64,000 nucleotides of DNA from Pectobacterium carotovorum (GCF_033898505.1 NZ_JAXAFK010000002.1:372001-436000), one strand, 5' to 3'. Shown: positions 27,604-37,589, counted from the first letter of the stretch. Notes: generated by a model not told the origin, from the sequence alone. A program made the numbers and translations.

Positions 27604-28128
27604 GTGTTGGAAAAACTACGAGCGCAGATTGTGCGTCAGGGGCCGAGCTTATTAGGTAAGCCACTCAAGTTCACCCCCTTTGCGCTACAGCGTCAGGTTT
27701 TGGAACAGATGTTGGGCTGGCAGTTCCGTCAGGCGCTGGAAGAGGGCGATCTGGCATTTCTCGAAAGCCGCTGGCTGAAAATTGAGGTGCGTGATGTTGG
27801 CCTGCAATGGTTTATGACGCTGCGCGATGGCCGTCTGGTGGTGAGCCATGACGAGACGCCGGATGTCAGCTTCAGCGCGGATGCGAACGATCTGATTTTG
27901 ATCGCCGCGCGTAAAGAAGATCCCGATACGCTCTTTTTCCAGCGTCGTCTGCGTATTGAGGGCGATACCGAGTTAGGTTTGTATGTGAAGAACCTGATGG
28001 ATGCCATTGAGCTTGAAGCCATGCCTGCGCCGCTGCGCATTGGCCTGCTGCAACTGGCAAACTTTGTGGAAGCCGGCTTACAGGAGGGCGCAGTGCAACC
28101 AGCGAATCACGCGCCAGTATCATGCTAG
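27604..28128 (+). CDS. ubiT: Anaerobic ubiquinone biosynthesis accessory factor UbiT
   Basis: A 174-residue protein with an SCP2 lipid-carrier domain. GTG 27604 is preceded by AGAGGAG and gives the family N terminus LEKLRAQIVRQGPSLLGKPLK; ATG 27535 is rejected. DVSFSADANDLILIAARKEDPDTLFFQRRLRIEGDTELGLYVKNL contains the typical SCP2 core. UbiT works with UbiU and UbiV in O2-independent ubiquinone synthesis, probably holding the hydrophobic intermediates. Its 3' end overlaps yhbS by 7 nt. Confidence 0.95.
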   Translation: MLEKLRAQIVRQGPSLLGKPLKFTPFALQRQVLEQMLGWQFRQALEEGDLAFLESRWLKIEVRDVGLQWFMTLRDGRLVVSHDETPDVSFSADANDLILIAARKEDPDTLFFQRRLRIEGDTELGLYVKNLMDAIELEAMPAPLRIGLLQLANFVEAGLQEGAVQPANHAPVSC

Positions 28129-28664
28129 TTCGGGTGGAAATTCCCGTTGATGCCGCCGGGATCGACAGCTTATTGCGCCGCGCTTTTCCTACGGGTGCAG
28201 AAGCCGATCTGGTGCATCAACTGCGTGAAGACGGCTTATTGACGCTCGGCGTCGTAGCGACCGACGATGAAGGCGGCGTGGTGGGCTACGCGGCATTCAG
28301 CCCGGTGCTGATCGAAGGTGAGGATCGGCAGTGGGTGGCGCTGGCGCCGTTGGCGGTAGAGGAAAATCTGCGCCGGCAGGGCGTGGGGGAAAAACTGGTC
28401 TACGAAGGCCTGGATGCGCTGAATGAATTTAGCTATACCGCCGTCGTTGTGCTGGGTGAGCCTGCTTACTATTCCCGCTTTGGTTTCGTTCCGGCTACCG
28501 AGCACCAGTTGCATTGCCGCTGGCCGGACAGTGAATCGACGTTTCAGGTCTACCCGCTGGCGGACAATCAGGTTGCTGGTGAAAATTCATCTGAAGGCGA
28601 AAGCGGATTTGAACAGGCGACCGGTCTGGTGGAATACGCCGAACCGTTTAACCGTTTTCTCTAA
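28122..28664 (+). CDS. yhbS: GNAT-family N-acetyltransferase YhbS
   Basis: A 180-residue GNAT protein. The acetyl-CoA pocket lies around WVALAPLAVEENLRRQGVGEKLVYEGL (key R-R-Q-G-V-G), followed by VVVLGEPAYYSRFGFVPATEH, a C-terminal motif typical of this subgroup. The C terminus of about 20 residues is longer and polar. It overlaps ubiT, so the two are co-transcribed. The substrate is not known from sequence. Confidence 0.92.
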   Translation: MLVRVEIPVDAAGIDSLLRRAFPTGAEADLVHQLREDGLLTLGVVATDDEGGVVGYAAFSPVLIEGEDRQWVALAPLAVEENLRRQGVGEKLVYEGLDALNEFSYTAVVVLGEPAYYSRFGFVPATEHQLHCRWPDSESTFQVYPLADNQVAGENSSEGESGFEQATGLVEYAEPFNRFL

Positions 28665-28688
28665 CGTGATTCGCTAACCGATAGCGAA

Positions 28689-28988
28689 TCAATACATCGT
28701 GTCTGAAATACATAGTGCCTGAGGCTGGTCTTGTACCAGCCTTTCTTTTTGGCTTTTACTCAACTGCTTAATGCGATATTCCAGTTTGAGTGCGTTTGAG
28801 CGATCGCCCGCCAGACAGTGAAACACTAGCGTCAGTTCCCCTTTCCCCCGCAGCGCTTTCGCCCCTTTTCCCGTTTGATGTTGATTCAGGCGGCGGCTGA
28901 CATCCGTCGTAATACCCGTGTACAGCGCTCCGGTGACTGTGCGCAGTATGTACAGATACCACTGGGGATGTTCGATGTGTTCAGTCAT
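28689..28988 (-). CDS. yhbQ: GIY-YIG nuclease-fold protein YhbQ
   Basis: A 99-residue single-domain GIY-YIG protein. [28 protein letters not shown] gives the YIL...YTG pair, the catalytic Tyr and Arg, with a conserved Glu in [12 protein letters not shown]. coli YhbQ is reported to have DNA cleavage activity; the biological role is unclear. Convergent with yhbS, in the usual ubiT-yhbS-yhbQ neighbourhood. Confidence 0.93.
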   Translation of the reverse strand: MTEHIEHPQWYLYILRTVTGALYTGITTDVSRRLNQHQTGKGAKALRGKGELTLVFHCLAGDRSNALKLEYRIKQLSKSQKERLVQDQPQALCISDTMY

Positions 28989-29044
28989 GGTCTTGTCTAT
29001 GGATTATTGTTTGAAAAAGTGATTTGTCCCAGCTAAACATAAAT

Positions 29045-29140
29045 AGCACGTCCTACTCATCGTATTTCACACCAATCGTATTTCAAACCATTAGTACTTC
29101 AAACAGTCAGCATTTCAAATAACTAGCACTGCATCGCATT
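29045..29140. repeat. Degenerate 16-bp tandem repeat, about six units
   Basis: Units at 29045, 29061, 29077, 29093, 29109 and 29125 keep an exact 16-bp period; the best pair is CGTATTTCACACCAAT and CGTATTTCAAACCATT (14 of 16). Others read AGTACTTCAAACAGTC and AGCATTTCAAATAACT. It lies 52 bases before the M20 amidohydrolase start, so it overlaps its presumed promoter/leader. Confidence 0.75.
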
Positions 29141-29191
29141 AATAGCCGTTCTTCACCACGATGCACTTCTTTTACGGATAGGGAAAAACGT

Positions 29192-30670
29192 ATGACACTG
29201 AAACGATATATACCCCCCGCTCTGGCCGTGGCGTTCTCTTCTTGCTTCCTTTCACTGGGTTATGCCGCTGAACTGGCTGAGAAAGATCGGGAAACGATTG
29301 TGAACGCCGTCGCGAATTATTCGGGCCAGATGACGACTGTTGCTCAGCAGATATGGTCAAAGCCCGAACTGGGTTATTTGGAAACCAACACGTCCCAACT
29401 ACTACAGGATGAGCTAAAAGCTTCCGGGTTCAGCGTTGAAGCGGGCGTCGCAGGCATCCCAACCGCGTTTGTGGCGACGGCGGGGAAATCCGGCGGGCCG
29501 GTTATTGGTATTCTGGCCGAGATGGATGCGCTGCCGGGTTTCTCTCAGGCCGCGACGCCGGAACGCTCTCCGGTTGCGGGTATTGAGGCTGGACATGCCT
29601 GCGGGCATCACCTGTTTGGCGCGGGATCGGTGGGTGCGGCAATTGCGCTGAAACAGTGGCTGGAGGCGACGGGAAAACCGGGGCAAATCCGAGTTTACGG
29701 CACGCCGGCTGAAGAAGGTGGTTCCGGTAAAGTGTATATGACGCGAGCGGGGCTGTTTAAGGATGTGGATGTGATGCTGCATTGGCATCCCGGTGATGAG
29801 AATTCTGCCTCGCAAGATTATTCGCTGGCGAACGTGAACGGTAAGTTCCGTTTCTATGGTCGCTCCGCGCATGCCGCGATGGCGCCAGAGAAAGGGCGCT
29901 CGGCGCTGGACGGCGTGGAGGCGCTGAATTTTATGGTGAATGCGATGCGGGAACATGTGCCGCAGGAAACGCGTATTCACTATGTGATTACCGATGGCGG
30001 CAAAGCGCCGAACGTGGTGCCGGATTTCGCCGAAGTCTATTACTACGTGCGTCATCCCGATCCGGCCGTGGTCGCCAGCGTGACCGATCGCATTCGCAAA
30101 GCGGCGGAAGGTGCCGCGTTGGGAACCGAAACGCGTTATGAGTTTGAAATTCTCGGCGGCGTGTACAGCCTGTTGCCGAACAACGTGTTGGGAAAAGTGA
30201 TGGATGACAGCCTTAGAAGCGTTGGGGGGCCACAATGGGATAAGGCGGATACGGATTTTGCTACCGCGTTGCAGAAAACGTTAGATCAAGCCAAATTGCC
30301 GCCGCTTTCCAGTGCCGGTCAGATCGCGCCGTATCATTTTGGTGAAACGGGCTATGCGTCGACCGATGTGGGTGATGTCAGTTGGGTGGTGCCGACGGTC
30401 GGGTTGGGAACGGCGACCTGGGTCCCCGGCGTACCTGCACACAGCTGGCAGGCGGTGGCATCCGGCGGCATGGCGATTGGCTATAAAGGCATGGACGTAG
30501 CGGCTAAAACGCTGGCTGTTACAGGGGCCAAGCTGCTGAGCGATCCCGCATTAATTCAACAGGCGAAAGACGAGTTTGATAAGAGCCGTGGCGAGAACTT
30601 CCACTATAAGCCGCTACTAGGCGATCGAGCGCCTGCGTTGGATTACCGCAAACCTTCCACAGGGAAATAA
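29192..30670 (+). CDS. Exported M20 (M20D) amidohydrolase, AbgB-like
   Basis: A 492-residue metallohydrolase with an N-terminal Sec signal peptide (KRYIPPALAVAFSSCFLSLGYAAEL, cleavage likely after AYA/GYA near residue 25), so probably periplasmic. Metal-binding segments of M20D amidohydrolases are visible: GILAEMDALPG, GHACGHHLFGAG (about residues 131-142), GTPAEEGGSGK, and MLHWHPGD, with the dimerisation domain in the middle. The family hydrolyses N-acyl or p-aminobenzoyl-glutamate-type amides; the exact substrate cannot be told. ATG 29192 is preceded by GGATAGGG. It stands alone between yhbQ and a repeat element. Confidence 0.85.
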   Translation: MTLKRYIPPALAVAFSSCFLSLGYAAELAEKDRETIVNAVANYSGQMTTVAQQIWSKPELGYLETNTSQLLQDELKASGFSVEAGVAGIPTAFVATAGKSGGPVIGILAEMDALPGFSQAATPERSPVAGIEAGHACGHHLFGAGSVGAAIALKQWLEATGKPGQIRVYGTPAEEGGSGKVYMTRAGLFKDVDVMLHWHPGDENSASQDYSLANVNGKFRFYGRSAHAAMAPEKGRSALDGVEALNFMVNAMREHVPQETRIHYVITDGGKAPNVVPDFAEVYYYVRHPDPAVVASVTDRIRKAAEGAALGTETRYEFEILGGVYSLLPNNVLGKVMDDSLRSVGGPQWDKADTDFATALQKTLDQAKLPPLSSAGQIAPYHFGETGYASTDVGDVSWVVPTVGLGTATWVPGVPAHSWQAVASGGMAIGYKGMDVAAKTLAVTGAKLLSDPALIQQAKDEFDKSRGENFHYKPLLGDRAPALDYRKPSTGK

Positions 30671-30730
30671 TTTTCCCCCTTTGCTCGCGGTTTCTCTCTG
30701 TGTTTAGGGAGAAGCCGCTATGCTTACTCC

Positions 30731-30925
30731 ATACCCGTCATACTTCAAGTTGCATGTGCGTTGGCTGCGTTCAGTCACCCGAATCACTTACTCAAGTAAG
30801 CTCATCGGGACTCCTTCGCTTGCCGCGTTACGAGGCGCATAAATGGGCCTCGCCCTAAAGGGCCAACGCTTTGCATTGTTCAAAACGTTAACGTTTTGTC
30901 CTGAAACTTGAATTATTTAGGGTAT
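30731..30925. repeat. Palindromic intergenic repeat element (about 195 bp)
   Basis: Terminal inverted repeats begin ATACCC and share TTCAAGTT (19 of 24 positions match between the two ends). Internal sequence includes an enterobacterial-type ACTTACTCAAGTAAGCTCATCGGG segment, a GGCCTCGCCC/GGGCC pair, and an 18-bp perfect palindrome CAAAACGTTAACGTTTTG (30881-30898). This resembles the non-coding imperfect-palindrome repeats common between genes in Yersinia, Pectobacterium and relatives. No coding capacity is evident. Confidence 0.75.
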
Positions 30926-31064
30926 ATATATGGCTTCAACCAGAAGCATCGGGCGATCTGTGACCGCGTGCAGCCGCCTCTTTATTCATTCCTTATGAAG
31001 GGCGGAGCTGGTCGACAAGACTGTCAGTGCTATTCCCCGTCTTGGCCTTATTCAGGGAAGTATG

Positions 31065-31132
31065 TGTGATAAAAATCACATATAATCACTATCTATTGCA
31101 TTTCTCTTACATCAAGTGTGAATGAATGCACA
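31065..31132 (+). promoter_or_regulatory. Two CRP sites in a deoP2-like arrangement
   Basis: TGTGATAAAAATCACA (31065-31080) is a perfect 5-6-5 CRP site. TGTGAATGAATGCACA (31117-31132) is a near-perfect second. Their centres are 52 bp apart, close to the spacing between the two CRP sites flanking the CytR position at E. coli deoP2, with TTGCATTTC between them. This suggests CRP activation and CytR repression of deoCABD. Confidence 0.7.
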
Positions 31133-31404
31133 AAATAGTCCGGCATGGCGTGTTCAAATGTCTGATGAGTCGTCTTTATTTAATGAATAAATAGTTTCTT
31201 TCGGTATCGTTCTTTCGGTGTTGGAATCATCACAGGATGAATTGTAGAGGAAGGCTGATTGCGGTGAGAAGGATCTCGGTGCCGCTACAGGTTGTTTCTC
31301 CTGAGCGCTATCTTCAAGGAACCAAGTCCGCTCGCCAAACGTGCTGGTTTTGCACCAGTTAATGTTCAGGGCCGGTTAGACCGGCTGACGAGTTGGAGAG
31401 TTGT

Positions 31405-32184
31405 ATGACCAAGCTGACCACGGCCGCGCAGCGTGCGCTGGCGCTGATGGATTTAACCACGCTGAATGAGGATGATACGGATGAAAAAGTGACGGCGCTC
31501 TGCCGTCAGGCGAACAGCCCGGCAGGGAAAACTGCTGCTATCTGTATCTATCCACGTTTTATCCCCCTGGCGAAAAAGATCCTGCGTGAGCAAGGTACGC
31601 CGGATATTCGCATTGCGACCGTCACCAACTTCCCGCACGGCAATGATGATGTGGCAATTGCGGTTGCAGAAACCAAGGCGGCAATCGCCTACGGCGCTGA
31701 TGAAGTTGATGTCGTATTCCCTTACCGCGCACTGATAGCTGGCAACGCTCAAATCGGTTTTGAGCTGGTGCAGGCATGCAAAGCGGTGTGTCAGGATGCC
31801 AACGTGCTGCTGAAGGTGATCATTGAGACGGGTGAGCTAAAACAGGACGCGCTGATCCGTCAGGCGAGCGAGATTGCCATTGATGCGGGTGCGGATTTCA
31901 TTAAAACCTCAACCGGCAAAGTCCCCGTGAACGCGACGCCAGAGAGTGCGGCGATCATGCTGAAAACGATCCGCGATAAAGGCGTAGGCGAGCGCGTTGG
32001 CTTTAAAGCGGCGGGTGGCGTACGCAATGCGGAAGACGCCGCCATCTATCTGCAACTGGCGGACGATATCATGGGCGCTGAATGGGCGACGGCCTCGCAT
32101 TTTCGCTTTGGCGCATCCAGCCTGCTGGCAAGCCTTCTGACCACGCTCGGCCACGGAGCAACAGCGCCGCAGGGCGGCTACTAA
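31405..32184 (+). CDS. deoC: Deoxyribose-phosphate aldolase
   Basis: A 259-residue aldolase that splits 2-deoxyribose-5-phosphate into glyceraldehyde-3-phosphate and acetaldehyde. ATG 31405 is preceded by TTGGAGAG; the ORF extension to 31393 is rejected. The Schiff-base lysine is in [13 protein letters not shown], the second key lysine in [10 protein letters not shown], and [14 protein letters not shown] is the family's N-terminal signature. First gene of deoCABD. Confidence 0.97.
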   Translation: MTKLTTAAQRALALMDLTTLNEDDTDEKVTALCRQANSPAGKTAAICIYPRFIPLAKKILREQGTPDIRIATVTNFPHGNDDVAIAVAETKAAIAYGADEVDVVFPYRALIAGNAQIGFELVQACKAVCQDANVLLKVIIETGELKQDALIRQASEIAIDAGADFIKTSTGKVPVNATPESAAIMLKTIRDKGVGERVGFKAAGGVRNAEDAAIYLQLADDIMGAEWATASHFRFGASSLLASLLTTLGHGATAPQGGY

Positions 32185-32343
32185 GCAGGCGTACAGGCGC
32201 ACGACTTCATGTGTGACAACGTTATTCGTGACAACATTTTTTCATAACAGCATTCTGTTTATGACTGCATTGGCTCACAACAGCAAATGCGTCCGCAGCA
32301 AAAGGCTGCGGAGCCACATCAGAATTCATCAGGAGTACAGACC

Positions 32344-33672
32344 TTGTTTCTGATTCAAGAAATTATTCGTAAGAAGCGTGACGGAAAAGCTCTGAGCGAA
32401 GAAGAGATCCGCTTCTTTATCAACGGTATTCGTGACAATACCGTCTCCGAAGGCCAGATTGCGGCTCTGGCGATGACCATTTACTTTCATGACATGTCGA
32501 TGGACGAGCGCGTGGCGCTGACGTTGGCAATGCGCGACTCCGGCACGGTGTTGGACTGGAAAAGTCTGAACCTGAACGGCCCGCTGGTGGACAAACACTC
32601 TACCGGCGGCGTGGGTGATGTCACTTCGCTGATGTTGGGGCCGATGGTCGCTGCCTGCGGGGGCTACGTCCCGATGATCTCTGGGCGCGGTTTAGGCCAT
32701 ACCGGCGGCACGCTAGATAAGCTTGAAGCGATTCCGGGGTTGGATATTTTCCCTAACGATGACGATTTTCGTCGCATCATCCAGCAGGTTGGCGTCGCAA
32801 TTATTGGGCAGACTTCCTCACTGGCTCCGGCGGATAAACGCTTTTACGCTACGCGTGACATTACCGCCACGGTCGATTCAATTCCGCTGATCACCGCGTC
32901 GATTCTGGCGAAAAAACTGGCTGAAGGGCTGGATGCGCTGGTGATGGACGTCAAAGTGGGGTCGGGGGCGTTTATGCCGACCTATGAACTGTCCGAGCAG
33001 TTGGCGCAGGCGATTGTCGGCGTAGCGAACAACGCGGGATGCCGCACCAGTGCACTGCTGACTGACATGAATCAGGTGCTGGCCTCTAGCGCGGGTAATG
33101 CGCTGGAAGTGCGGGAAGCCGTGCGTTTCCTGACGGGGGAGAGCCGCAATCCGCGCCTGTATGATGTTACTATGGCACTCTGTGGCGAGATGCTGCTGGC
33201 GGGCGGGCTGGCAAGCTCGGCGGACGACGCACAGTCACGTCTACAGGCCGTGTTGGATAACGGTAAAGCTGCCGAAGTCTTTGGCCGCATGGTCGCCGCA
33301 CAGCGTGGCCCGGGCGATTTTGTCGAACACTACGATCGTTACCTGCCAGTGGCGACATTAAGTAAGCCGGTGTTCGCGACGCGTGAAGGCATCGTGACCG
33401 CGATGGACACGCGCGCGCTGGGCATGGCAGTCGTCTCGCTGGGCGGCGGACGTCGTCAGGCTACCGATACGATCGATTACAGCGTCGGTCTGGATAGCAT
33501 GATCAGCCTGGGTGAGCGTGTTGATGCGCAGCGCCCGCTGGCGGTGATCCATGCCAATACAGAAGCGCAATGGCAGCAGGCGGCAAATGAGGTTCGCGCC
33601 GCGATCCAACTGGGCGACACGGCGCCAGAAAAGACCCCGATGGTCTACCGTCGGGTGAGCGCAGAAGCGTGA
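32344..33672 (+). CDS. deoA: Thymidine phosphorylase
   Basis: A 442-residue pyrimidine-nucleoside phosphorylase. TTG 32344 is preceded by AGGAG 9 nt away and gives the family N terminus ([21 protein letters not shown]); E. coli deoA also starts with [51 protein letters not shown] holds the phosphate and nucleoside sites. It converts thymidine plus phosphate to thymine and 2-deoxyribose-1-phosphate. Confidence 0.97.
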   Translation: MFLIQEIIRKKRDGKALSEEEIRFFINGIRDNTVSEGQIAALAMTIYFHDMSMDERVALTLAMRDSGTVLDWKSLNLNGPLVDKHSTGGVGDVTSLMLGPMVAACGGYVPMISGRGLGHTGGTLDKLEAIPGLDIFPNDDDFRRIIQQVGVAIIGQTSSLAPADKRFYATRDITATVDSIPLITASILAKKLAEGLDALVMDVKVGSGAFMPTYELSEQLAQAIVGVANNAGCRTSALLTDMNQVLASSAGNALEVREAVRFLTGESRNPRLYDVTMALCGEMLLAGGLASSADDAQSRLQAVLDNGKAAEVFGRMVAAQRGPGDFVEHYDRYLPVATLSKPVFATREGIVTAMDTRALGMAVVSLGGGRRQATDTIDYSVGLDSMISLGERVDAQRPLAVIHANTEAQWQQAANEVRAAIQLGDTAPEKTPMVYRRVSAEA

Positions 33673-33712
33673 TCGCCAGAGTGGGTTATTGGTCGTCTTG
33701 AAATTGATATTC

Positions 33713-33730
33713 CCCTGCCTGTAGGCAGGG
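33713..33730 (+). terminator. Short hairpin between deoA and deoB
   Basis: CCCTGCC-TGTA-GGCAGGG, 41 nt after deoA and 32 nt before deoB. No T tract follows. Possibly an mRNA stabiliser or a boundary for separate deoBD expression, which E. coli has from internal promoters. Confidence 0.4.
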
Positions 33731-33761
33731 CGTTAGCGCATAGCTGCGCAGGAGAGAAAGA

Positions 33762-34985
33762 ATGAAACGTGCATATATTATGGTTCTTGACTCGTTTGGC
33801 ATCGGCAGCAGTGCGGATGCAGAGCGTTTTGGCGATGTCGGTTCGGATACGCTCGGTCACATCGCTCAGGCGTGTGCGGCGGGGACGGCGGATAAAGGGC
33901 GCAGCGGCAAGCTGCATTTGCCGAACCTGAGCCGTCTGGGGCTGGGTAAAGCCGCTGAGGCCTCAACGGGGACGTTCCCAGTAGGGCTGGATGAAAATGC
34001 CGACATCATCGGTGCTTACGCGCACGCCAGCGAAATCTCCTCGGGGAAAGATACGCCGTCTGGCCACTGGGAAATTGCCGGTGTGCCTGTGCTGTTTGAC
34101 TGGGGCTATTTTAAAGATGAAGAAAACAGCTTTCCGCAGGAATTGCTGGATAAGCTGGTAGAACGTGCCAATCTGCCGGGTTATCTGGGCAACTGCCACT
34201 CTTCCGGCACGGTGATTCTGGATCAACTGGCTGAAGAACACATGAAAACCGGCAAGCCGATTTTCTACACCTCTGCGGATTCCGTGTTCCAGATTGCCTG
34301 CCATGAAGAAACGTTCGGTCTGGATAAGCTGTACGAACTGTGTGAAATCGCCCGCGAAGAGCTGACCGAAGGGAATTACAACATCGGGCGCGTGATTGCA
34401 CGTCCGTTTATCGGCGACAAACCCGGTAACTTCGAGCGTACTGGCAACCGTCACGATCTGGCCGTTGAACCGCCAGCGCCGACCATTCTGAAAAAAATGG
34501 TAGATGAAAAAGGCGGTGAAGTGGTTTCCGTCGGTAAAATTGCGGATATCTACGCGCAGGTCGGCATCACGAAGAAAGTGAAGGCGACCGGCATTGATGC
34601 GCTGTTTGACGCGACGCTGAAAGAGATGGATAACGCGGGCGACAACACCATCGTGTTTACCAACTTTGTTGATTTCGATTCTGCCTACGGTCACCGTCGC
34701 GATATTCCGGGCTACGCTGCCGCGCTGGAGCTGTTTGACCGCCGTCTGCCAGAAATGCTGTCCCGCGTGAAAGGCGATGACATCCTGATTCTGACGGCAG
34801 ACCACGGCTGTGACCCAAGCTGGCACGGCACCGACCACACCCGTGAGAACGTCCCGGTGTTGATCTATGGCCCGAATGTGAAACCGGGCTCATACGGCCA
34901 CCGTGAAACCTTCGCCGATATCGGGCAGACGGTTGCGGCCTACTTTGGCCTGTCGCCTATGGACTACGGTAAATCGATACTGTAA
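33762..34985 (+). CDS. deoB: Phosphopentomutase
   Basis: A 407-residue alkaline-phosphatase-superfamily enzyme that interconverts deoxyribose-1- and -5-phosphate. Metal ligands are visible: [19 protein letters not shown] near the N terminus, [11 protein letters not shown] (phosphorylated Thr), and [19 protein letters not shown] near the C terminus. GGAGAG precedes the ATG. Third gene of deoCABD. Confidence 0.98.
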   Translation: MKRAYIMVLDSFGIGSSADAERFGDVGSDTLGHIAQACAAGTADKGRSGKLHLPNLSRLGLGKAAEASTGTFPVGLDENADIIGAYAHASEISSGKDTPSGHWEIAGVPVLFDWGYFKDEENSFPQELLDKLVERANLPGYLGNCHSSGTVILDQLAEEHMKTGKPIFYTSADSVFQIACHEETFGLDKLYELCEIAREELTEGNYNIGRVIARPFIGDKPGNFERTGNRHDLAVEPPAPTILKKMVDEKGGEVVSVGKIADIYAQVGITKKVKATGIDALFDATLKEMDNAGDNTIVFTNFVDFDSAYGHRRDIPGYAAALELFDRRLPEMLSRVKGDDILILTADHGCDPSWHGTDHTRENVPVLIYGPNVKPGSYGHRETFADIGQTVAAYFGLSPMDYGKSIL

Positions 34986-35030
34986 AACACACCGTTTTTA
35001 CGTGAACTTGATTAATTAAGGAATAAACGC

Positions 35031-35750
35031 ATGGCTACGCCACATATTAATGCAGAAATGGGTGATTTCGCGGACGTTGTACTGATGCCGGGAGACCCGC
35101 TGCGTGCTAAGTACATTGCAGAAACCTTTCTGGAAAATGCCCGCGAAGTGAACAACGTGCGTGGCATGTTAGGGTTCACGGGGACCTACAAAGGCCGTAA
35201 AATTTCGGTTATGGGCCACGGGATGGGGATCCCATCTTGCTCAATCTATGCGAAAGAACTGATCACCGAATTCGGCGTGAAGAAGATCATTCGCGTGGGT
35301 TCCTGCGGTGCGGTACGTGAAGATGTGCAGCTGCGTGACGTGGTGATCGGTATGGGCGCCTGTACGGATTCCAAAGTGAACCGTATGCGTTTCAAAGATC
35401 ACGACTATGCGGCTATTGCTGATTTCGACATGGTGCGTAATGCCGTTGATGCGGCCAAAGCACGCGATGTTTCTGTCCGTGTAGGTAACATCTTCTCCGC
35501 CGATCTGTTCTACACGCCAGACCCGCAGATGTTCGACGTGATGGAAAAATACGGCATCCTGGGTGTGGAAATGGAAGCGGCCGGTATCTACGGCGTCGCG
35601 GCAGAGTTCGGTGCAAAAGCGCTGGCCATCTGTACCGTTTCTGACCACATTCGTACCGGTGCACAGACTACGTCAGAAGAGCGTCAAAACACGTTCAACG
35701 AGATGATCGAAATCGCGCTGGAATCCGTTCTGCTGGGCGATAACGAGTAA
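35031..35750 (+). CDS. deoD: Purine nucleoside phosphorylase (DeoD type)
   Basis: A 239-residue high-molecular-mass PNP that phosphorolyses purine (deoxy)ribonucleosides. Family segments include [42 protein letters not shown] and [13 protein letters not shown], with the catalytic Asp in TVSDHIRTG. Last gene of deoCABD, 45 nt after deoB, with TTAAGGA upstream. Confidence 0.98.
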   Translation: MATPHINAEMGDFADVVLMPGDPLRAKYIAETFLENAREVNNVRGMLGFTGTYKGRKISVMGHGMGIPSCSIYAKELITEFGVKKIIRVGSCGAVREDVQLRDVVIGMGACTDSKVNRMRFKDHDYAAIADFDMVRNAVDAAKARDVSVRVGNIFSADLFYTPDPQMFDVMEKYGILGVEMEAAGIYGVAAEFGAKALAICTVSDHIRTGAQTTSEERQNTFNEMIEIALESVLLGDNE

Positions 35751-35758
35751 GTTCACAT

Positions 35759-35788
35759 CAGCCCGGACGTTCGTTCCGGGCTGTTTTT
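35759..35788 (+). terminator. deo operon terminator
   Basis: Stem CAGCCCGGA / TCCGGGCTG with a short loop, followed by TTTTT. It lies 8 nt after deoD and before the convergent ABC gene, so it may serve both. Confidence 0.9.
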
Positions 35789-35792
35789 CTCT

Positions 35793-37541
35793 TCACCTCT
35801 CTCCGTAAGCAACCTGCTGACTGTCTGCCGCTGGCGGTGCAACAGAAGGCTCGTCTGTGTGATTTTCTGTGTGCGCTTTCTTCTCTGCTTCGAGTGGCGT
35901 TAACCGTATCTGATGTGTGAAACAGGCCAATACCGCAGGCTGATGGCTGACGGCCAGTACGATCGTGTGTGGCAGCGCAGTCCTGATGTGCTCTAGCAGC
36001 TGAAGCGCCGCTGCGTCATCGAGTTGGCTGGTGGCTTCATCCAGACAAAGCAGCGTCGGGCGCAGCAGCAGCACACGTGCGAGCGACAGGCGCTGTTGTT
36101 CGCCGCCCGATAGCTCCCGGCTCCAGTTTGCCTTGTCGTCCAGACGAGGAATCAACGCGGCCAGCCCGGTTTGTTCCAGCGCCGCGATCGTCTGCGCAGT
36201 ATCCGCTAGCTGTGCCTGCGGGTAACACAGCACCTGACGTAGCGTATCCTGCGGTAAATAGGCTTTTTGCGGCAAAAACAGCGTGCGGCCTACAGGGAAA
36301 TGCCAGTCTCCTTGCGAAATCGGCCACAGCCCCGCCAGCGCACGCAGCAGCGTGGTTTTTCCCGTGCCGCTGGCTGCGTTAAGCGTCGCCCACTCGCCAG
36401 CCTGAAGCGTGAGCGTCAGCGGGGCGAAATACGGCGAACCATCGGGGCGCGGTACGGATAGCGCGTTGATGTGCAGAGTATGACCTTCATGGCGCGGGGC
36501 GTCTGGCACAGGCAGTTGCTGTAATCGGTGTTGGAATTCCCACAGCCGTTCAATCGTGGAAGACCACTGAACTAGCTGGCGATACGCATCGATAAACCAG
36601 CCAAAGGCATCCAGTACATAGCCGAAGGCGGATCGCGCCTGCATAATCGCCCCGAGGCTAACCTGACGAGCGAGAAACAGCGGCAGGGTAGCGAAAACCG
36701 GAATAATCAGGCTGAAGCGGAAATAGCTGGTCGTGAAGCTTTCCAGCCGGAATTCTCGCGCCATTAGGCGCTGCCAGTTTTGCACGATGGGCAGGAAATG
36801 TTGCCGCATCCGCTGCTGTTCGGCGTCGCTCCCCTGATAAAACGCAATCTGCTCGCTGTTATCCCGCACCCGTAGCAGCGTGGCGCGATAGTCAGCCTCT
36901 GTCCGCTGACGCTCAATGTTCAGCTTGTGCAGGCGGTGCCCCAGCAGGTGCGTCACCACGCTGGCTAGTGCGGCGTAAACCAGCGCGATCCACACCAGAT
37001 AGCCGTGTATCGTGATGGTGTAGTCGCCCAGCGTGACGGTGTGGACGCCGGAAAGCTGCCAGAGAATGGCGATGAAAGAGAAAAAACGGGCGGTGTTTTT
37101 CAGTAGCGAAAGCAGGAGCTCGAGGCTTTGTTCGATCAGCAGACGAATATCTTCCGCGATGCGCTGATCGGGGTTATCCAGCCCTGAGTTGAGCTGATAG
37201 TGGGCGTGATTGCGCAGCCAATCCTGCTCATACTGCTGCGTCATGGTATCGCGCCAGCGGATAATCAGCTGTTTCTTGAGCCAGTTGCCGCAGATGATCA
37301 CCAGCACGAACAGCAGCGTATAGGCCAGATAGCGCACGACCATATCGTAGATTGAGGCGTGCTGAAAATAGTCGGCCAGCGCGTCGTAAAAATCCCGACT
37401 CCAGTTATTGTACTGCACGCTGATCCACACGACGGAGAGCGTCAGGCTCATGATCAGCAATAGCAATAACCACAGCAGCGTGGCGCGTGTAGTCAGCCAG
37501 AAAGGCGCGACCAGTGAATAAAAGCGTCTAAGCGTTTGCAT
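35793..37541 (-). CDS. YddA/SbmA-like ABC transporter (fused permease-ATPase)
   Basis: A 582-residue half-transporter from ATG 37541; the longer start at 37583 would contain a perfect hairpin (37558-37581). Residues about 1-310 are the SbmA/BacA-type membrane domain with several helices (WLLLLLIMSLTLSVVWI, VVRYLAYTLLFVLVIICG). The C-terminal ATPase has LSGGEQQRLSLARVLL and LLCLDEATSQLDD. Its Walker A reads AASGTGKTT, with Ala where the first Gly is usual. Relatives move peptides or vitamin-like compounds; direction is uncertain. It lies downstream of a siderophore receptor with FecI/FecR-like genes, suggesting a role in siderophore traffic. Confidence 0.85.
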   Translation of the reverse strand: MQTLRRFYSLVAPFWLTTRATLLWLLLLLIMSLTLSVVWISVQYNNWSRDFYDALADYFQHASIYDMVVRYLAYTLLFVLVIICGNWLKKQLIIRWRDTMTQQYEQDWLRNHAHYQLNSGLDNPDQRIAEDIRLLIEQSLELLLSLLKNTARFFSFIAILWQLSGVHTVTLGDYTITIHGYLVWIALVYAALASVVTHLLGHRLHKLNIERQRTEADYRATLLRVRDNSEQIAFYQGSDAEQQRMRQHFLPIVQNWQRLMAREFRLESFTTSYFRFSLIIPVFATLPLFLARQVSLGAIMQARSAFGYVLDAFGWFIDAYRQLVQWSSTIERLWEFQHRLQQLPVPDAPRHEGHTLHINALSVPRPDGSPYFAPLTLTLQAGEWATLNAASGTGKTTLLRALAGLWPISQGDWHFPVGRTLFLPQKAYLPQDTLRQVLCYPQAQLADTAQTIAALEQTGLAALIPRLDDKANWSRELSGGEQQRLSLARVLLLRPTLLCLDEATSQLDDAAALQLLEHIRTALPHTIVLAVSHQPAVLACFTHQIRLTPLEAEKKAHTENHTDEPSVAPPAADSQQVAYGER

Positions 37542-37557
37542 AATTGGGGGAGCGATA

Positions 37558-37581
37558 GCCTGCCAGAAGAGGCTGGCAGGC
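37558..37581 (-). terminator. Hairpin between siderophore receptor and ABC gene
   Basis: GCCTGCCAG / CTGGCAGGC perfect 9-bp stem with a 6-nt loop, 8 nt after the receptor stop (minus strand). No clear T tract, so read-through into the ABC gene is likely. Confidence 0.5.
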
Positions 37582-37589
37582 ATATTCGC

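Noticed and set aside
29045..29140. CRISPR array
   Set aside because: Units are 16 bp, contiguous and degenerate, with no spacers; no cas genes.
29414..30235. 273-codon minus-strand ORF antisense to the M20 hydrolase
   Set aside because: His/Arg-rich, no start context; the plus-strand gene has catalytic motifs and a signal peptide.
33963..34838. 291-codon minus-strand ORF antisense to deoB
   Set aside because: Shadow of a highly conserved housekeeping gene.
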